DNA of 8,574 bases from Lachnospiraceae bacterium (GTDB taxonomy: Bacteria > Bacillota > Clostridia > Lachnospirales > Lachnospiraceae). The DNA lies in contig VSNR01000181.1 of assembly GCA_009774345.1 (NCBI GenBank), positions 1-8,574 of the forward strand, in the 5' to 3' direction. The translations under genes were made by a program, and so were the position numbers. Each line of letters begins with the position of its first letter. Position 1 is the first letter of the stretch. A model generated the notes under the pieces. It saw only the letters and a program-made list of their open reading frames with translations. It made no database searches and was not told the origin of the DNA. This document shows positions 1 to 7,889 of this stretch, piece by piece.

Positions 1-23
1 TCATTATTCAAAGCCTTTGTCAA
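1..23 (-). promoter_or_regulatory. Partial promoter (-35 box only), leading out of the left edge
   Basis: The minus strand carries a perfect TTGACA -35 box (plus-strand 18-23). Exactly 17 bases remain before the window ends, so a -10 box at normal spacing would lie just outside. It is the second of two successive TTGACA promoters on this strand, preceded by a long A/T tract. This layout is typical of the downstream member of a tandem rRNA or tRNA operon promoter pair in Firmicutes. What it drives is outside the window, so that role is inference. Confidence 0.5.
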
Positions 24-66
24 GAACTTTTTTATTTTTTTTAAAAATTTTTTTAAGCTTTTTCAG
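24..66 (-). promoter_or_regulatory. A/T tract resembling an UP element
   Basis: Directly upstream (minus strand) of the -35 box at 18-23 lies a stretch made almost entirely of alternating runs of A and T. UP elements are A/T-rich sequences bound by the RNA polymerase alpha subunit and are common at rRNA promoters. The composition and position fit; the function is inferred. Confidence 0.4.
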
Positions 67-97
67 TGCTTGTCCGCCGCTTTTTGCGACGTGTTTC

Positions 98-126
98 ATG
101 TTATCACACTTTAGAATCTGTGTCAA
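98..126 (-). promoter_or_regulatory. Upstream promoter of a tandem pair
   Basis: On the minus strand a perfect TTGACA (plus 121-126) is followed after 17 bases by TAACAT (plus 98-103), a four-of-six match to the -10 consensus. A run of A residues precedes the -35. The interval to the left-edge -35 box, about 100 bases, is normal for tandem P1/P2 promoters of stable-RNA operons. No open reading frame on the minus strand follows inside the window, which also suits an RNA operon leader. The exact -10 register is not certain. Confidence 0.55.
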
Positions 127-198
127 CACTTTTTTACATTTATTTTCCAAATTATTTTGCTCCTGCCCATCAAGAATTTGTTTAACTCTATTAGGGCG

Positions 199-222
199 AA
201 AAAAAAGAATCTTGTTAAGACT
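199..222 (-). terminator. Weak intrinsic terminator after tRNA-Ser
   Basis: Reading the minus strand, AGTCTT (plus 217-222), a three-base loop and AAGATT (plus 208-213) form a six-pair stem with one G-U. An uninterrupted run of eight T residues (plus 199-206) follows after two further bases. It lies about 60 bases past the tRNA 3' end, where a terminator is expected. The stem is short and A/T-rich, so termination could be partial and some transcripts may read on into the tandem promoter region. Confidence 0.4.
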
Positions 223-281
223 AAGATACTTTTCTCATGGCTCCTTTGCCATAACCGCATTCATTTTGTAAAATAAATGAA

Positions 282-369
282 CGGAGAAGAAGGGATTTGA
301 ACCCTCGCGCCGATCACTCGACCTACACCCTTAGCAGGGGCGCCTCTTCAGCCTCTTGAGTACTTCTCC
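282..369 (-). tRNA. tRNA-Ser (anticodon GCU)
   Basis: This 88-base gene folds as a class II tRNA. The acceptor stem pairs GGAGAAG (plus 363-369) with CTTCTCC (plus 283-289), with discriminator G at 282. The T arm has the TTCAAAT loop. The anticodon stem CGCCC/GGGTG encloses the loop CTGCTAA, which places anticodon GCT at plus 333-335. A long variable arm, diagnostic for Ser, Leu or bacterial Tyr, lies between the anticodon and T arms. The tRNA reads AGC and AGU serine codons. The genome encodes TTC rather than CCA after the discriminator, so the CCA end must be added by tRNA nucleotidyltransferase. A strong promoter lies about 65 bases upstream, and RNase P would have to remove a leader of roughly 60 bases. 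Confidence 0.96.
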
Positions 370-434
370 TAGGTACTGAAATAAATCCTCTACCAATATT
401 TAACTTGTACGCCTACTCACTCAACGCATGATTC

Positions 435-463
435 ATTATACATAAGCCCTTATATAATGTCAA
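435..463 (-). promoter_or_regulatory. Perfect-consensus sigma-A promoter of tRNA-Ser
   Basis: On the minus strand TTGACA (plus 458-463) and TATAAT (plus 435-440) are separated by exactly 17 bases, so both hexamers and the spacing match the housekeeping consensus in full. Transcription should start near 428 and run into the tRNA. The strength is typical of stable-RNA genes. The -35 box sits at the outer end of the dyad-bounded repeat at 458-526. Confidence 0.9.
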
Positions 464-526
464 CCCCTTTTTCAAAAAAATTATAAATTCATCTAAAAAA
501 GGGGATAGGGACGTGTCTCTGTTGAC
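458..526. repeat. Dyad-bounded, possibly REP-like element at the end of a DUF4132 gene
   Basis: The segment begins with GTCAAC (459-464) and ends with the complementary GTTGAC (521-526). Inside, CCCCTTTTT (464-472) is complementary to AAAAAGGGG (496-504) across a 23-base gap. On the minus strand the inner part reads AGAGACACGTCCCTATCCCC, which resembles short palindromic REP-type sequences of Firmicutes; that resemblance is from memory and was not searched. The right boundary coincides with the place where the upstream paralogue has its stop codon, so an insertion that extended the gene is likely. The only copy seen is this one, so repeat status is inference. The large hairpin could also slow transcription, but no T tract follows it as in a standard terminator. 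Confidence 0.4.
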
Positions 527-3500
527 GATACTGTTGCCTTGGCAAGCTGTAACACGATCTCGCTGAAATACCGCGGCGGAACTGCTCCTAATATACATGG
601 AACACAATTTTCATCCGAATGCGCGTGTGCATAAAAGCAGACGTCATAGACGACCACATTTTCATCAATTGGAATGATGTCATCGCCGGAGAAATTCAGT
701 TTGACTTTTCTGTCTCCATCCATACGATAATAGCTGTCAACGATACCAATGTCATTGGCTTCACCTCTGTACCATCCCATATTTTGAAGTTTTTCCGCAA
801 GAGACAGCGCATTGAGGACCATTCCGCCAAACCGGGTGAGCTGTGTCTCTTCTTTTTCCTCGTCAGTCACGCGGTAAACGGGGCGCCCGAGCTGCTCGAC
901 TGGCTGCTCGATCTCATAGTCGATGAGTTGTTTTTGCCACTTGTCCAATACCTCCTGAGACAGTTCCAGCGGATGTACGAGCGCAATCCTGCCGTCTGCT
1001 GGAAGGACATATTCCTCCTCCTCTGCGGTATTAAAAGTGCCGTCCTCCATATAGCGAAATGTTGTTGTCAGCCTGTTGTCCTCATAGATTCCCCAGATGA
1101 GTCCGACAGCAAACGGGCGCATCACTGGATTTCTGACAAAAACGTCCTGCCACTTTGCGGGCTCCCACTCGCGCCCTGTGCTCCATGTGTATTCTAGGCG
1201 AAGCTTCTGATTTTCGATCACTGTATTGAACTGTTTTTTCAGTAGTTTCCATGCGTCATTTGCCGCCTTGGCCTGTGACGGGTCATCCTTTTTGCCGGGT
1301 GCGGGCATATTTTTGAGCAGTTTTCCTTTTTCATCATACACTTCTAATGTAAGCGACGAAGTAAGCACTGCCTTAAACTTCCTTTTGCCGTAATCAAATA
1401 TACGTTCCGTCTGGTCATCAAATCCCAAATCAGGTACGATTCTGTCCTCAAGCTCCTCCTTTGAGATCTCAAACTGCGCTGCGGCATTGTCAAGCGCCTG
1501 TGCTGCTGCCAGTTTTACCGGGCGGTATTTAAACCTTCGCGAAATCTGATCGACGAGAAGCAGCGCTGTGGGCACATCACTGAGCGCGAGTGCCTTGACT
1601 GCCTCGGACGCCATCGCACCGCGCGAATGCTGCGCCCAGCTTTGAAGCTGTGCATAAATTTCTGCGACAACTGCCTCGTCGCCGTGAATCGCGGCGGCAT
1701 AGAGTACCCATTTGCGCTTTGCCGGTGCCCCCTCGCTGAGCCAGAAACGGTACACTTCTTTTATATAAGCGGCTGTTTCTGCTGGATTGAGCTGTGCCGC
1801 GATGATTTGCGCTTCTTTGCTCAGTCCCAGTTCTTTCATATCTGCATAGCTGACAAGCATTGCTGCCAACTGCTCTTTGGATGCCAGCTCTCCCTCTGTT
1901 TGATGGACTTGGGGAAAGGTGTCAAGCGGCAGCCATGACAGTTTGCGCTTCCATGCACCGAACAGGATATCCTGTATGAGACGCTCCACCGATGGTTCGG
2001 CTGCGGATTGCGTTTGTATTGGGGTAGTTTCGGGCGGAAGTTTCGTTTGTACCGTTTGTATTAATGTCCTGATCTTTTTTGTCTTTTCGGATGCAAGGGC
2101 TTTCGCCAGCGCTTCCCGGTACTTCTCCGCGCCCCAGCCGTCTAACACCTCCACTGCCAGCCTGCGCTGTGCGCTGCGCATGGACTGTAGCAGATCAAGA
2201 ATGCGTGGCTCAAAGTCTGGATGCGCGATGCAGATTTTTCTTAGTTCCTCCTGCCCCTGCTTGCTGTTCTCTGAGGCGCAGGCGAGCAGTTCCTCCTGAA
2301 ACTCCTGCCACTGTACGCCCATCACGCAGATTGCCAGAACACGCGCCGGCAGAAAACTGCTCTGAGCCGCTGCTACCCATTCATTGTGCCAGTCTTTATG
2401 ATATAAGGCAATCGCTTCAAGGCATCCCTGATCGTCGGCTTTATATCCATAATAAACGTTTCCAAGAAATTCAATCTGATACTGCGGCGGTACTTTTTCC
2501 TCCGCAAAAACTGCCAAAAGACTGCGGACCTGCCGCACATCTTTATATTTGCATTCTGTATCCCTCTCTGTCTGATCCAGTTTTGCATCAATCCAATAAT
2601 CACAATAATATACACAATTCAGTTGCAGGCATTCGAGTACCAGCGCCCGTTGATAAATCTGCTTCTCACCGCATATCATCGCGCTATGAATCGGTGCAGT
2701 ACTCGGTATACCAGACATTTTTCGCCAGCGCTCGACACAAGAAAGAATAGCTGAAATCTCAAGCTCTCCCAGGAGATACCGCTCTGCCTCCTTCTGAAAG
2801 ACAGGAGATCCTTTGACAATCTCCTCCACGGCTGCGCGGCGGTATGCATCGACCAGAAAGGTCTTTTTTAGCTGAAAATACTTGGGATTGCCCGCCTTGA
2901 TACAGTCTAATAAATATCCTTTGTCATCGACGGAACAGTTTCCGTACACAGTACAGAAGACTTTGGGCGCTTTTGCTGCCATGCGCTCCAAAACCGTTGT
3001 CTGCATCTTGGCAACTGCCCAATAAATATAGCGGTCGCCGGGCAGCTCAAGTATTGTTTCCAGCGCCAATATATGCCTGTCAAACCAGTCTTGTCCAGCG
3101 CAGAGACAACTGCTTAGCGGCAGGTTCTGTGCGGTCATGCCATCTAACAGCTCCGCGATGCGAAGCACCAGCCAAAACCGGTCGGAATGATCTATTGCCA
3201 GAAAAGCAAGATAAGACTGAAACGAAAGCTCAAATGCGTTTTGTCTGCTTTTACCGGACAGGATGGTTCGGATTTCATCTGGAATGGGTTCTTTGACAGC
3301 CGCATTGAACACAAATTTTTGCACTGTTTCCAGCTCTGACGCTTGGGGCATACTGTCTTCATGAAAGAGTTCACCTGTCCTCTGCATCAGGCTCTGCAAT
3401 AAATACGCTGTCATTTCGCGGATATGTGCTGGATTGCCCTCCTTTTTGTCATCCGCATGTGCTGCTGGGCAGTCAAGCGGCTTTATATCCTCCGCCTGCT

Positions 3501-4089
3501 GTGCAGACAAGTCAGGCTCTGAGGGCGTTTCAAGCGGCTTCACACAGCGTAAATACAACGCTGCCAAGAGCATCTTTGTATTGTTTCCTTCATCGTTATA
3601 GCACAGCGATCTCATGCGGCAGAAGATCTCGGGGTCTTCCATGCCCATCTCAACCAGCTGACGGGTGTATCCCCCATAAAACTCTCCTTTCTGCCATGCA
3701 ATGGCATTTGCCAGGATCACTGCTGCCTGCTCCTTTGTCAGATATTGTCTGATATACTCAAATTCATCATAATAAACCCATGACGAATAATACAGGAGGA
3801 TTTCCTGCGCAGTCTCCCCGCCAATCTCTGCCACAAGGCGGATCATGCGGACGGCGAGTGCCTCGTTCGACTTTTTTAATTCCCGAAGCAAATCATACAA
3901 TTGATATCTCACTGTGGATTCCAGCTTCATAAAATTTTGATGGGCTGCTTTTTGTAACAGCGCGGGCTGCTCCGGGGCGGACAAATCCAGATACTGCGCT
4001 GCAAGCTTTTGATTCTGTTCTGTCAGCGACAGCAGATTTTGTACGCGCTGAATGTACTGTTGTTCTTTGAAACCTTCGTCTTTCTTCAC
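493..4089 (-). CDS. DUF4132 (MolR/YehI-type) helical-repeat protein, second tandem copy
   Basis: This 1198-residue protein has no signal peptide or membrane segment and is probably cytoplasmic. Residues 1 to about 870 are helical and HEAT-like, with an alanine- and leucine-rich region around the conserved WVLYAAAIHGDE block that starts at W794. From about E878 (EELEDRIVPDLGF) onwards it matches the DUF4132 pattern: FAVGLIWG, FRYMEDG at 1011, the acidic EEEEY and HPLEL at 1039. Enterobacterial YehI has a similar overall length. The molecular function of the family is unknown; links to molybdate regulation and MoxR/vWA modules are only contextual. It is a paralogue of the gene immediately upstream: spacing from W794 to HPLEL is identical in both, and the C-terminal RYFSEIVLQ is shared. 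The start is GTG, supported by an AGGAG nine bases away. The last ten residues (STETRPYPLF) have no counterpart in the paralogue and come from a repeat-like element. Confidence 0.9.
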   Translation of the reverse strand: MKKDEGFKEQQYIQRVQNLLSLTEQNQKLAAQYLDLSAPEQPALLQKAAHQNFMKLESTVRYQLYDLLRELKKSNEALAVRMIRLVAEIGGETAQEILLYYSSWVYYDEFEYIRQYLTKEQAAVILANAIAWQKGEFYGGYTRQLVEMGMEDPEIFCRMRSLCYNDEGNNTKMLLAALYLRCVKPLETPSEPDLSAQQAEDIKPLDCPAAHADDKKEGNPAHIREMTAYLLQSLMQRTGELFHEDSMPQASELETVQKFVFNAAVKEPIPDEIRTILSGKSRQNAFELSFQSYLAFLAIDHSDRFWLVLRIAELLDGMTAQNLPLSSCLCAGQDWFDRHILALETILELPGDRYIYWAVAKMQTTVLERMAAKAPKVFCTVYGNCSVDDKGYLLDCIKAGNPKYFQLKKTFLVDAYRRAAVEEIVKGSPVFQKEAERYLLGELEISAILSCVERWRKMSGIPSTAPIHSAMICGEKQIYQRALVLECLQLNCVYYCDYWIDAKLDQTERDTECKYKDVRQVRSLLAVFAEEKVPPQYQIEFLGNVYYGYKADDQGCLEAIALYHKDWHNEWVAAAQSSFLPARVLAICVMGVQWQEFQEELLACASENSKQGQEELRKICIAHPDFEPRILDLLQSMRSAQRRLAVEVLDGWGAEKYREALAKALASEKTKKIRTLIQTVQTKLPPETTPIQTQSAAEPSVERLIQDILFGAWKRKLSWLPLDTFPQVHQTEGELASKEQLAAMLVSYADMKELGLSKEAQIIAAQLNPAETAAYIKEVYRFWLSEGAPAKRKWVLYAAAIHGDEAVVAEIYAQLQSWAQHSRGAMASEAVKALALSDVPTALLLVDQISRRFKYRPVKLAAAQALDNAAAQFEISKEELEDRIVPDLGFDDQTERIFDYGKRKFKAVLTSSLTLEVYDEKGKLLKNMPAPGKKDDPSQAKAANDAWKLLKKQFNTVIENQKLRLEYTWSTGREWEPAKWQDVFVRNPVMRPFAVGLIWGIYEDNRLTTTFRYMEDGTFNTAEEEEYVLPADGRIALVHPLELSQEVLDKWQKQLIDYEIEQPVEQLGRPVYRVTDEEKEETQLTRFGGMVLNALSLAEKLQNMGWYRGEANDIGIVDSYYRMDGDRKVKLNFSGDDIIPIDENVVVYDVCFYAHAHSDENCVPCILGAVPPRYFSEIVLQLAKATVSSTETRPYPLF

Positions 4090-4093
4090 TTTT

Positions 4094-7000
4094 TTACTCT
4101 CCTACAATCCGTGCAATCTGTAAAACGATCTCGCTAAAATACCGCTCGTTTACTTCCTCGGGTATACAGGGCTGATCATTTATCGTAAAATACAGATTTT
4201 CTATATAGGTCTCTGTGTTCTCATATCCTACGCCGACTCCTGAAAAGGTAAGTACCGCTCCGAACTTGTGGTCATTTCGGCAACAGCAGTCGTAACAGCC
4301 GCCATCTAAAATTTCTCCACGCTCCCAGCCGAGGCTTAACAATGATCTCACCAGCGAGGCACCGTTGATCTCCCTGTCATAGAAGCGCATGAGCTTCTCT
4401 GTGCCCTTCTCCTCCTCTGTGAGATGGTATACGGGGCGTTCGAGCTGCTCTATGGGCTGTGTAATCTCATAGTCTGAGAGCTGTTCTTTCCACGCGCTAA
4501 GAAGCGTTTCTGACAATTCCAGTGGATGCACCAGCCCGATCCTGCCTGTCTCTGGCAACGTATATTCCTCTTCCTCTACGGTGTTGAAGCTGCCATCCTC
4601 CATGTAACGAAACGTTTCCTGTAACTTTTCATTTTCATACACGCCCCAGATCAGACCGACGGCAAACTGATGCATGAGCGGATTGCTGACAAACAGTGCC
4701 TTCCACGCCTGTATCTGCCAGTACCGCGCTGTGATAAAAGTCTGTTCCAGACGGAGCTTCTGGGCAGCGGCGACTACTTTGAGCTGCTTCTTTATCTGCT
4801 TGAAAGTCTCCTGTGCCTGCTTTGCCTTGGCGTCATCGTCCTGTTTGCCGGGTGCGGGCAGCTTTTTGAGCAGTTTTTGGCTGCTGTCATAGACTTCAAG
4901 CGCAAGCAGGGGAGTCAGACGAACGGTAAAGCTGCGTGCACCATAGTCCAGTGTCTGCTCCATCTGCGCATTGAACCCCAAGTCGGGCACAATCCTGTCC
5001 TCTAATTCTTCCCTGCTGATTTGAAGCGCGGACGCCGCATCTGCAAGCGCTTCTCTAGCTGCGTTTTTGACCTGATTGGACTTGAACTTGCGCGCCATCT
5101 GGTCAACGAGAAGAAGTGCCTGCGCACTGCCGTTTAGCGCCATCGCACGCACGGCATCCGCCGCGACCGCGCCTCTGGAATGCTCCGCCCAGTCCTTGAT
5201 CTGCCGCTCCATTGTTGTAATCATCTGCGCATCGCCGTGAATCGCTGCGGCGTAGAGTACCCAGCGCTTTTTTGCCTCAGCGCCCTGAACAAGCCAGTCT
5301 TCATACACGGCGTGGACGTACGCTGCCAGCTCCTGCGGCACGAGCGGCGCGGCGAGCGTCTTTGCATCCTGATTTACACTGAGAACCTCCATGTCTGCAT
5401 AGGCTGCCAAAATTGCCGCCATATATTCCGGCGATGCAAGTTTTTCCTCTGACGAGCTATGTTGTGCTGTATCCTGAAAATGTACTGCGGGCAGCAAAAT
5501 GCGCTGGGTCCATTCGATTTTGCGCTTTCTGTCCCCTTTGTAAATCGCCGCGGCAAGCTTTTGTTCTGTGCGGCTCCATGTCTGCTGACTACCGCCCTGT
5601 GCTGCTGATTTTTCTAAATCTTCCACCAAATCTTGCAGTTTCACGGCTAATTTCTTATTTTTTTCACTGGCAAGTGCCGCCTTGACTGCATCCAGATGTG
5701 AGGTCTGCCCCCATTCCTCAAAAACGGCGACGGCAAAGCTGCGCTCTTTGAGCTTTTTGGAGGCGAGCAGTTCCAAGATATCTGGCTCCCATTCCTGATG
5801 GATTTTTAATACTTCTACAAGCTGTTTTTGCAGCGCCTCTGCATCCATTTGCAGGAGTCCGAATATATTTTCTTTATACTGTTCCAGCGACTGCTCCTGC
5901 GCCAGTACCTTGAGACAAATAATCAGCGCCGACTCGCTGTCCCTGCACACGGGCTCTGGTACGCCCTCAAGCCACTGCTCGCCCTCAAGCCGAAGTGCCT
6001 CTGCAATGGCAATTTCCCACGGTTCTTTCTCCTTTTGGTAAAGCGCTGCTGCCGCTTTTGCATACGCATCCACATACAGGATTTTTTCCTTTTTATCTGG
6101 AAAATGGTCACAGACGCTGCCTAAGATTTTGATCTGCCTGTAGAGCGGAACGCCTTCTTTGGATAAGAGCTGGAAAATACCTGTAATCTGATTTTGATCA
6201 TACAATAGAGAATCCTCGTCTGACGGTTCTGTCATTTCCTCTGATACAGGATATTTCCATAAATAACCTGCGCCTCCTTTCAGCAGTTCCAACACCATCG
6301 CGCGCCGGTAAAACGCAGTCTCCCCGATTACTTTCAAATGGTTGATGCGCGCATCCTCTACGCTGTGCCACAATCCAACGGAAAAATAATGCTGGTCAAA
6401 CGCTGCAACCAGCGCATCGAAACTGCATTTTCCGAGCAGATACTGTTCTGCGGTTTCATTATATTTGTCAAAACGGTAGGTTGACAGCTCACACGCCAAT
6501 TTTTCGAGATAGACTTCACGATATGACGCATGGAGTTCCTGATAGAGCGCTGGATTGGCGTGTTGTATCAGCATCATGAGCTTTCTGTATTCCTCGGAAT
6601 CTGCCTTCTTTGCTGCCGCCCGAATGCCGTCCGGGTTCTTCACTGCCATGCGCTGTATCTCCGCCTCACATTCTGCGTGATAGCCACGTAAGAAAAACTT
6701 CTCCTGCGCCAAGGCGTCAGACGGGCGTCCGTACAGGCACCAGATGATATAATCCTCATCGAAGATGGGCAGCATTTCTTCAATGAGATCCATGTGGGCA
6801 TGAAAGCCTTCATCATCGGTGAGCGCGCGGACTGCATGGAGGGCATCAATTTGATATTTATAAGAAAATCCGTGTCCCAGCGTCAGGCGAAACAGCAGCT
6901 CAAAGCGCACGGAATGGCGCAGCGCAAGAAACGCACAGCCCGCAGGAAACGTTACGTTCATCCAGCCATTGCGCGCGGTGCAGATGGACAGTACCTTCTG

Positions 7001-7732
7001 TGGAAACGGGGTATCTGCCTTTGCGTGTTTCACGTAATTTTGCAGCGTCATGACTTCATTTTGTGTGTAGGCTCTCGCGGGGTAGGTCATCTCTGGAAGA
7101 TCTGCGAGCAGGTCATTGATGAGGGACGCTGTAAGGTCCGGCGCAGTGCCCGCTTCTATCCAATAGAGATACATCGCTGTGAGAAGCATTCCGGCATGAT
7201 GCCTGCCGTGCGCCCTCGACTTTTCAACACCGTGGCAGTATGGCAGCGCGCGCCGGAAAATCTCCGGGTCCTCTTTGCCGAGCGCCAGCAGTTTGTGCGC
7301 ATCCTCCACATTCTGATCCTTGTACATGCGCTTGGCGCACAGCGCTGCCCGAAGCGCCATCTTCTGTTCCTCTGCGTGCGCTCCTGTGAGATAGACGAGC
7401 ATCACCTCCAAATCCGTCAGCCTTGCGTCATAATCATCATCTACCAGAATCCACCACGCCGTCGAGCCGCCGACTGCTGCCAGCAAGCGCACATAGCGCG
7501 AAAGCTCCTCTGTGCGCTTGTTTTTGTGCATCCATTTGAGATAGGTCGCATATCCCTCCCGCGGGAATGGGTCTGATAAATCCTGAGGTTCTAACTTCGC
7601 AAGCAGCGTGGAGTCTTCCTCCTGTTCCATGTTGAGATACTGCCGCGCGATGGGTTCATTGTGTGCGTTCAGGTGCATTCTGCCATACATTGATTCGCGT
7701 ATTCTTTGTTCTTTGGTATTGTCTGTGTCCAT
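4094..7732 (-). CDS. DUF4132 (MolR/YehI-type) helical-repeat protein, first tandem copy
   Basis: This 1212-residue, probably cytoplasmic protein has the same architecture as the gene that follows it. An alpha-helical, HEAT-like N-terminal region carries DPEIFRR and a WVLYAAAIHGDA block from W824. The C-terminal DUF4132 domain begins near E908 (EELEDRIVPDLGF), with FAVGLIWG, FRYMEDG at 1041, EEEEY and HPLEL at 1069. The N-terminal half has diverged more from its paralogue than the C-terminal third. Unlike the paralogue it has a cysteine cluster, C-x2-CCC at residues 1146-1151. The start is ATG with AAGGAGG seven bases upstream. It ends four bases before the next gene, so both are probably made together and may form a hetero-complex; that is inference. 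The family's biochemical role is unknown. No dedicated promoter is evident between it and the GNAT gene, so it may be transcribed from 8470-8498. Confidence 0.92.
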   Translation of the reverse strand: MDTDNTKEQRIRESMYGRMHLNAHNEPIARQYLNMEQEEDSTLLAKLEPQDLSDPFPREGYATYLKWMHKNKRTEELSRYVRLLAAVGGSTAWWILVDDDYDARLTDLEVMLVYLTGAHAEEQKMALRAALCAKRMYKDQNVEDAHKLLALGKEDPEIFRRALPYCHGVEKSRAHGRHHAGMLLTAMYLYWIEAGTAPDLTASLINDLLADLPEMTYPARAYTQNEVMTLQNYVKHAKADTPFPQKVLSICTARNGWMNVTFPAGCAFLALRHSVRFELLFRLTLGHGFSYKYQIDALHAVRALTDDEGFHAHMDLIEEMLPIFDEDYIIWCLYGRPSDALAQEKFFLRGYHAECEAEIQRMAVKNPDGIRAAAKKADSEEYRKLMMLIQHANPALYQELHASYREVYLEKLACELSTYRFDKYNETAEQYLLGKCSFDALVAAFDQHYFSVGLWHSVEDARINHLKVIGETAFYRRAMVLELLKGGAGYLWKYPVSEEMTEPSDEDSLLYDQNQITGIFQLLSKEGVPLYRQIKILGSVCDHFPDKKEKILYVDAYAKAAAALYQKEKEPWEIAIAEALRLEGEQWLEGVPEPVCRDSESALIICLKVLAQEQSLEQYKENIFGLLQMDAEALQKQLVEVLKIHQEWEPDILELLASKKLKERSFAVAVFEEWGQTSHLDAVKAALASEKNKKLAVKLQDLVEDLEKSAAQGGSQQTWSRTEQKLAAAIYKGDRKRKIEWTQRILLPAVHFQDTAQHSSSEEKLASPEYMAAILAAYADMEVLSVNQDAKTLAAPLVPQELAAYVHAVYEDWLVQGAEAKKRWVLYAAAIHGDAQMITTMERQIKDWAEHSRGAVAADAVRAMALNGSAQALLLVDQMARKFKSNQVKNAAREALADAASALQISREELEDRIVPDLGFNAQMEQTLDYGARSFTVRLTPLLALEVYDSSQKLLKKLPAPGKQDDDAKAKQAQETFKQIKKQLKVVAAAQKLRLEQTFITARYWQIQAWKALFVSNPLMHQFAVGLIWGVYENEKLQETFRYMEDGSFNTVEEEEYTLPETGRIGLVHPLELSETLLSAWKEQLSDYEITQPIEQLERPVYHLTEEEKGTEKLMRFYDREINGASLVRSLLSLGWERGEILDGGCYDCCCRNDHKFGAVLTFSGVGVGYENTETYIENLYFTINDQPCIPEEVNERYFSEIVLQIARIVGE
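4099..4103 (-). promoter_or_regulatory. Ribosome binding site deciding the GTG start
   Basis: AGGAG on the minus strand ends nine bases before the GTG at 4089. It lies within the last codons (Val-Gly-Glu) of the upstream gene. The ribosome terminating there would sit on this site, which supports both the GTG start and translational coupling of the two paralogues. Confidence 0.7.
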
Positions 7733-7739
7733 TGATGTG

Positions 7740-7746
7740 CCTCCTT
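7740..7746 (-). promoter_or_regulatory. Strong ribosome binding site of the first DUF4132 gene
   Basis: AAGGAGG on the minus strand lies seven bases before the ATG at 7732, a near-ideal Shine-Dalgarno. It begins two bases after the stop codon of the PhzF-like remnant, so a complete ancestral PhzF gene here would have been tightly linked to the DUF4132 gene. Confidence 0.85.
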
Positions 7747-7748
7747 TT

Positions 7749-7889
7749 CTATTCTTTTGATATCATGTTTCGCCCAATCATAGAACCATACCCGCCGACA
7801 TAAACGGCATCTATGTTATTCTCATGCTTTTCATGATACGAGAGATTCACGATAATCCGTGAAGTTTCTCCTATATTCTGCCCCTGCTC
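7749..7889 (-). pseudogene. C-terminal remnant of a PhzF-family protein
   Basis: One minus-strand frame, different from that of the GNAT gene, encodes EQGQNIGETSRIIVNL and then VYVGGYGSMIG before a stop at 7749-7751. This fits the conserved end of PhzF-family proteins (phenazine-biosynthesis-type isomerases, usually about 260-300 residues), where EQG-x-x-x-GRPS-x-I is followed by a V-x-V-GG segment. The signature arginine and proline of GRPS are replaced by E and T. Only about 47 codons remain. Upstream of roughly 7890 the same frame runs into GNAT coding sequence and no longer looks like PhzF. There is no start codon or ribosome binding site for it, so it is probably a non-functional leftover of a rearrangement. 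The match is by motif recognition, without a search. Confidence 0.6.

Noticed and set aside
17..271. Plus-strand open frame of 84 codons, rich in Phe and Leu
   Set aside because: It starts with TTG without a ribosome binding site, has T-run-driven composition, and lies opposite clear promoters and a terminator.
282..369. tRNA-Ser as an integration site for a mobile island
   Set aside because: No integrase gene is present and no second copy of the tRNA 3' end was noticed; the large genes lie on the 5' side of the tRNA, behind its promoter.
464..504. CCCCTTTTT/AAAAAGGGG hairpin as a standard terminator of the DUF4132 operon
   Set aside because: The loop is 23 bases, the stem includes the stop codon region, and no T tract follows the 3' arm on the minus strand. 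It is better described as part of the repeat-like element.
619..1197. Plus-strand open frame of 192 codons
   Set aside because: It lies antisense inside a well-supported DUF4132 gene, has no ribosome binding site and shows no recognisable domain.
2079..2750. Plus-strand open frame of 223 codons
   Set aside because: It lies antisense to the second DUF4132 gene, has Pro/Arg/Ser-rich shadow composition and has no family motif.
6794..7576. Plus-strand open frame of 260 codons
   Set aside because: It is the longest antisense frame but is fully inside the first DUF4132 gene, whose frame has a strong start, motifs and a paralogue; the antisense product has no recognisable features.
7846..7863. Six-base-pair hairpin (TTCACG/CGTGAA) downstream of the GNAT gene
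   Set aside because: The stem is short, no T run follows on the minus strand, and it falls inside the PhzF-like coding remnant; not convincing as a terminator or operator.
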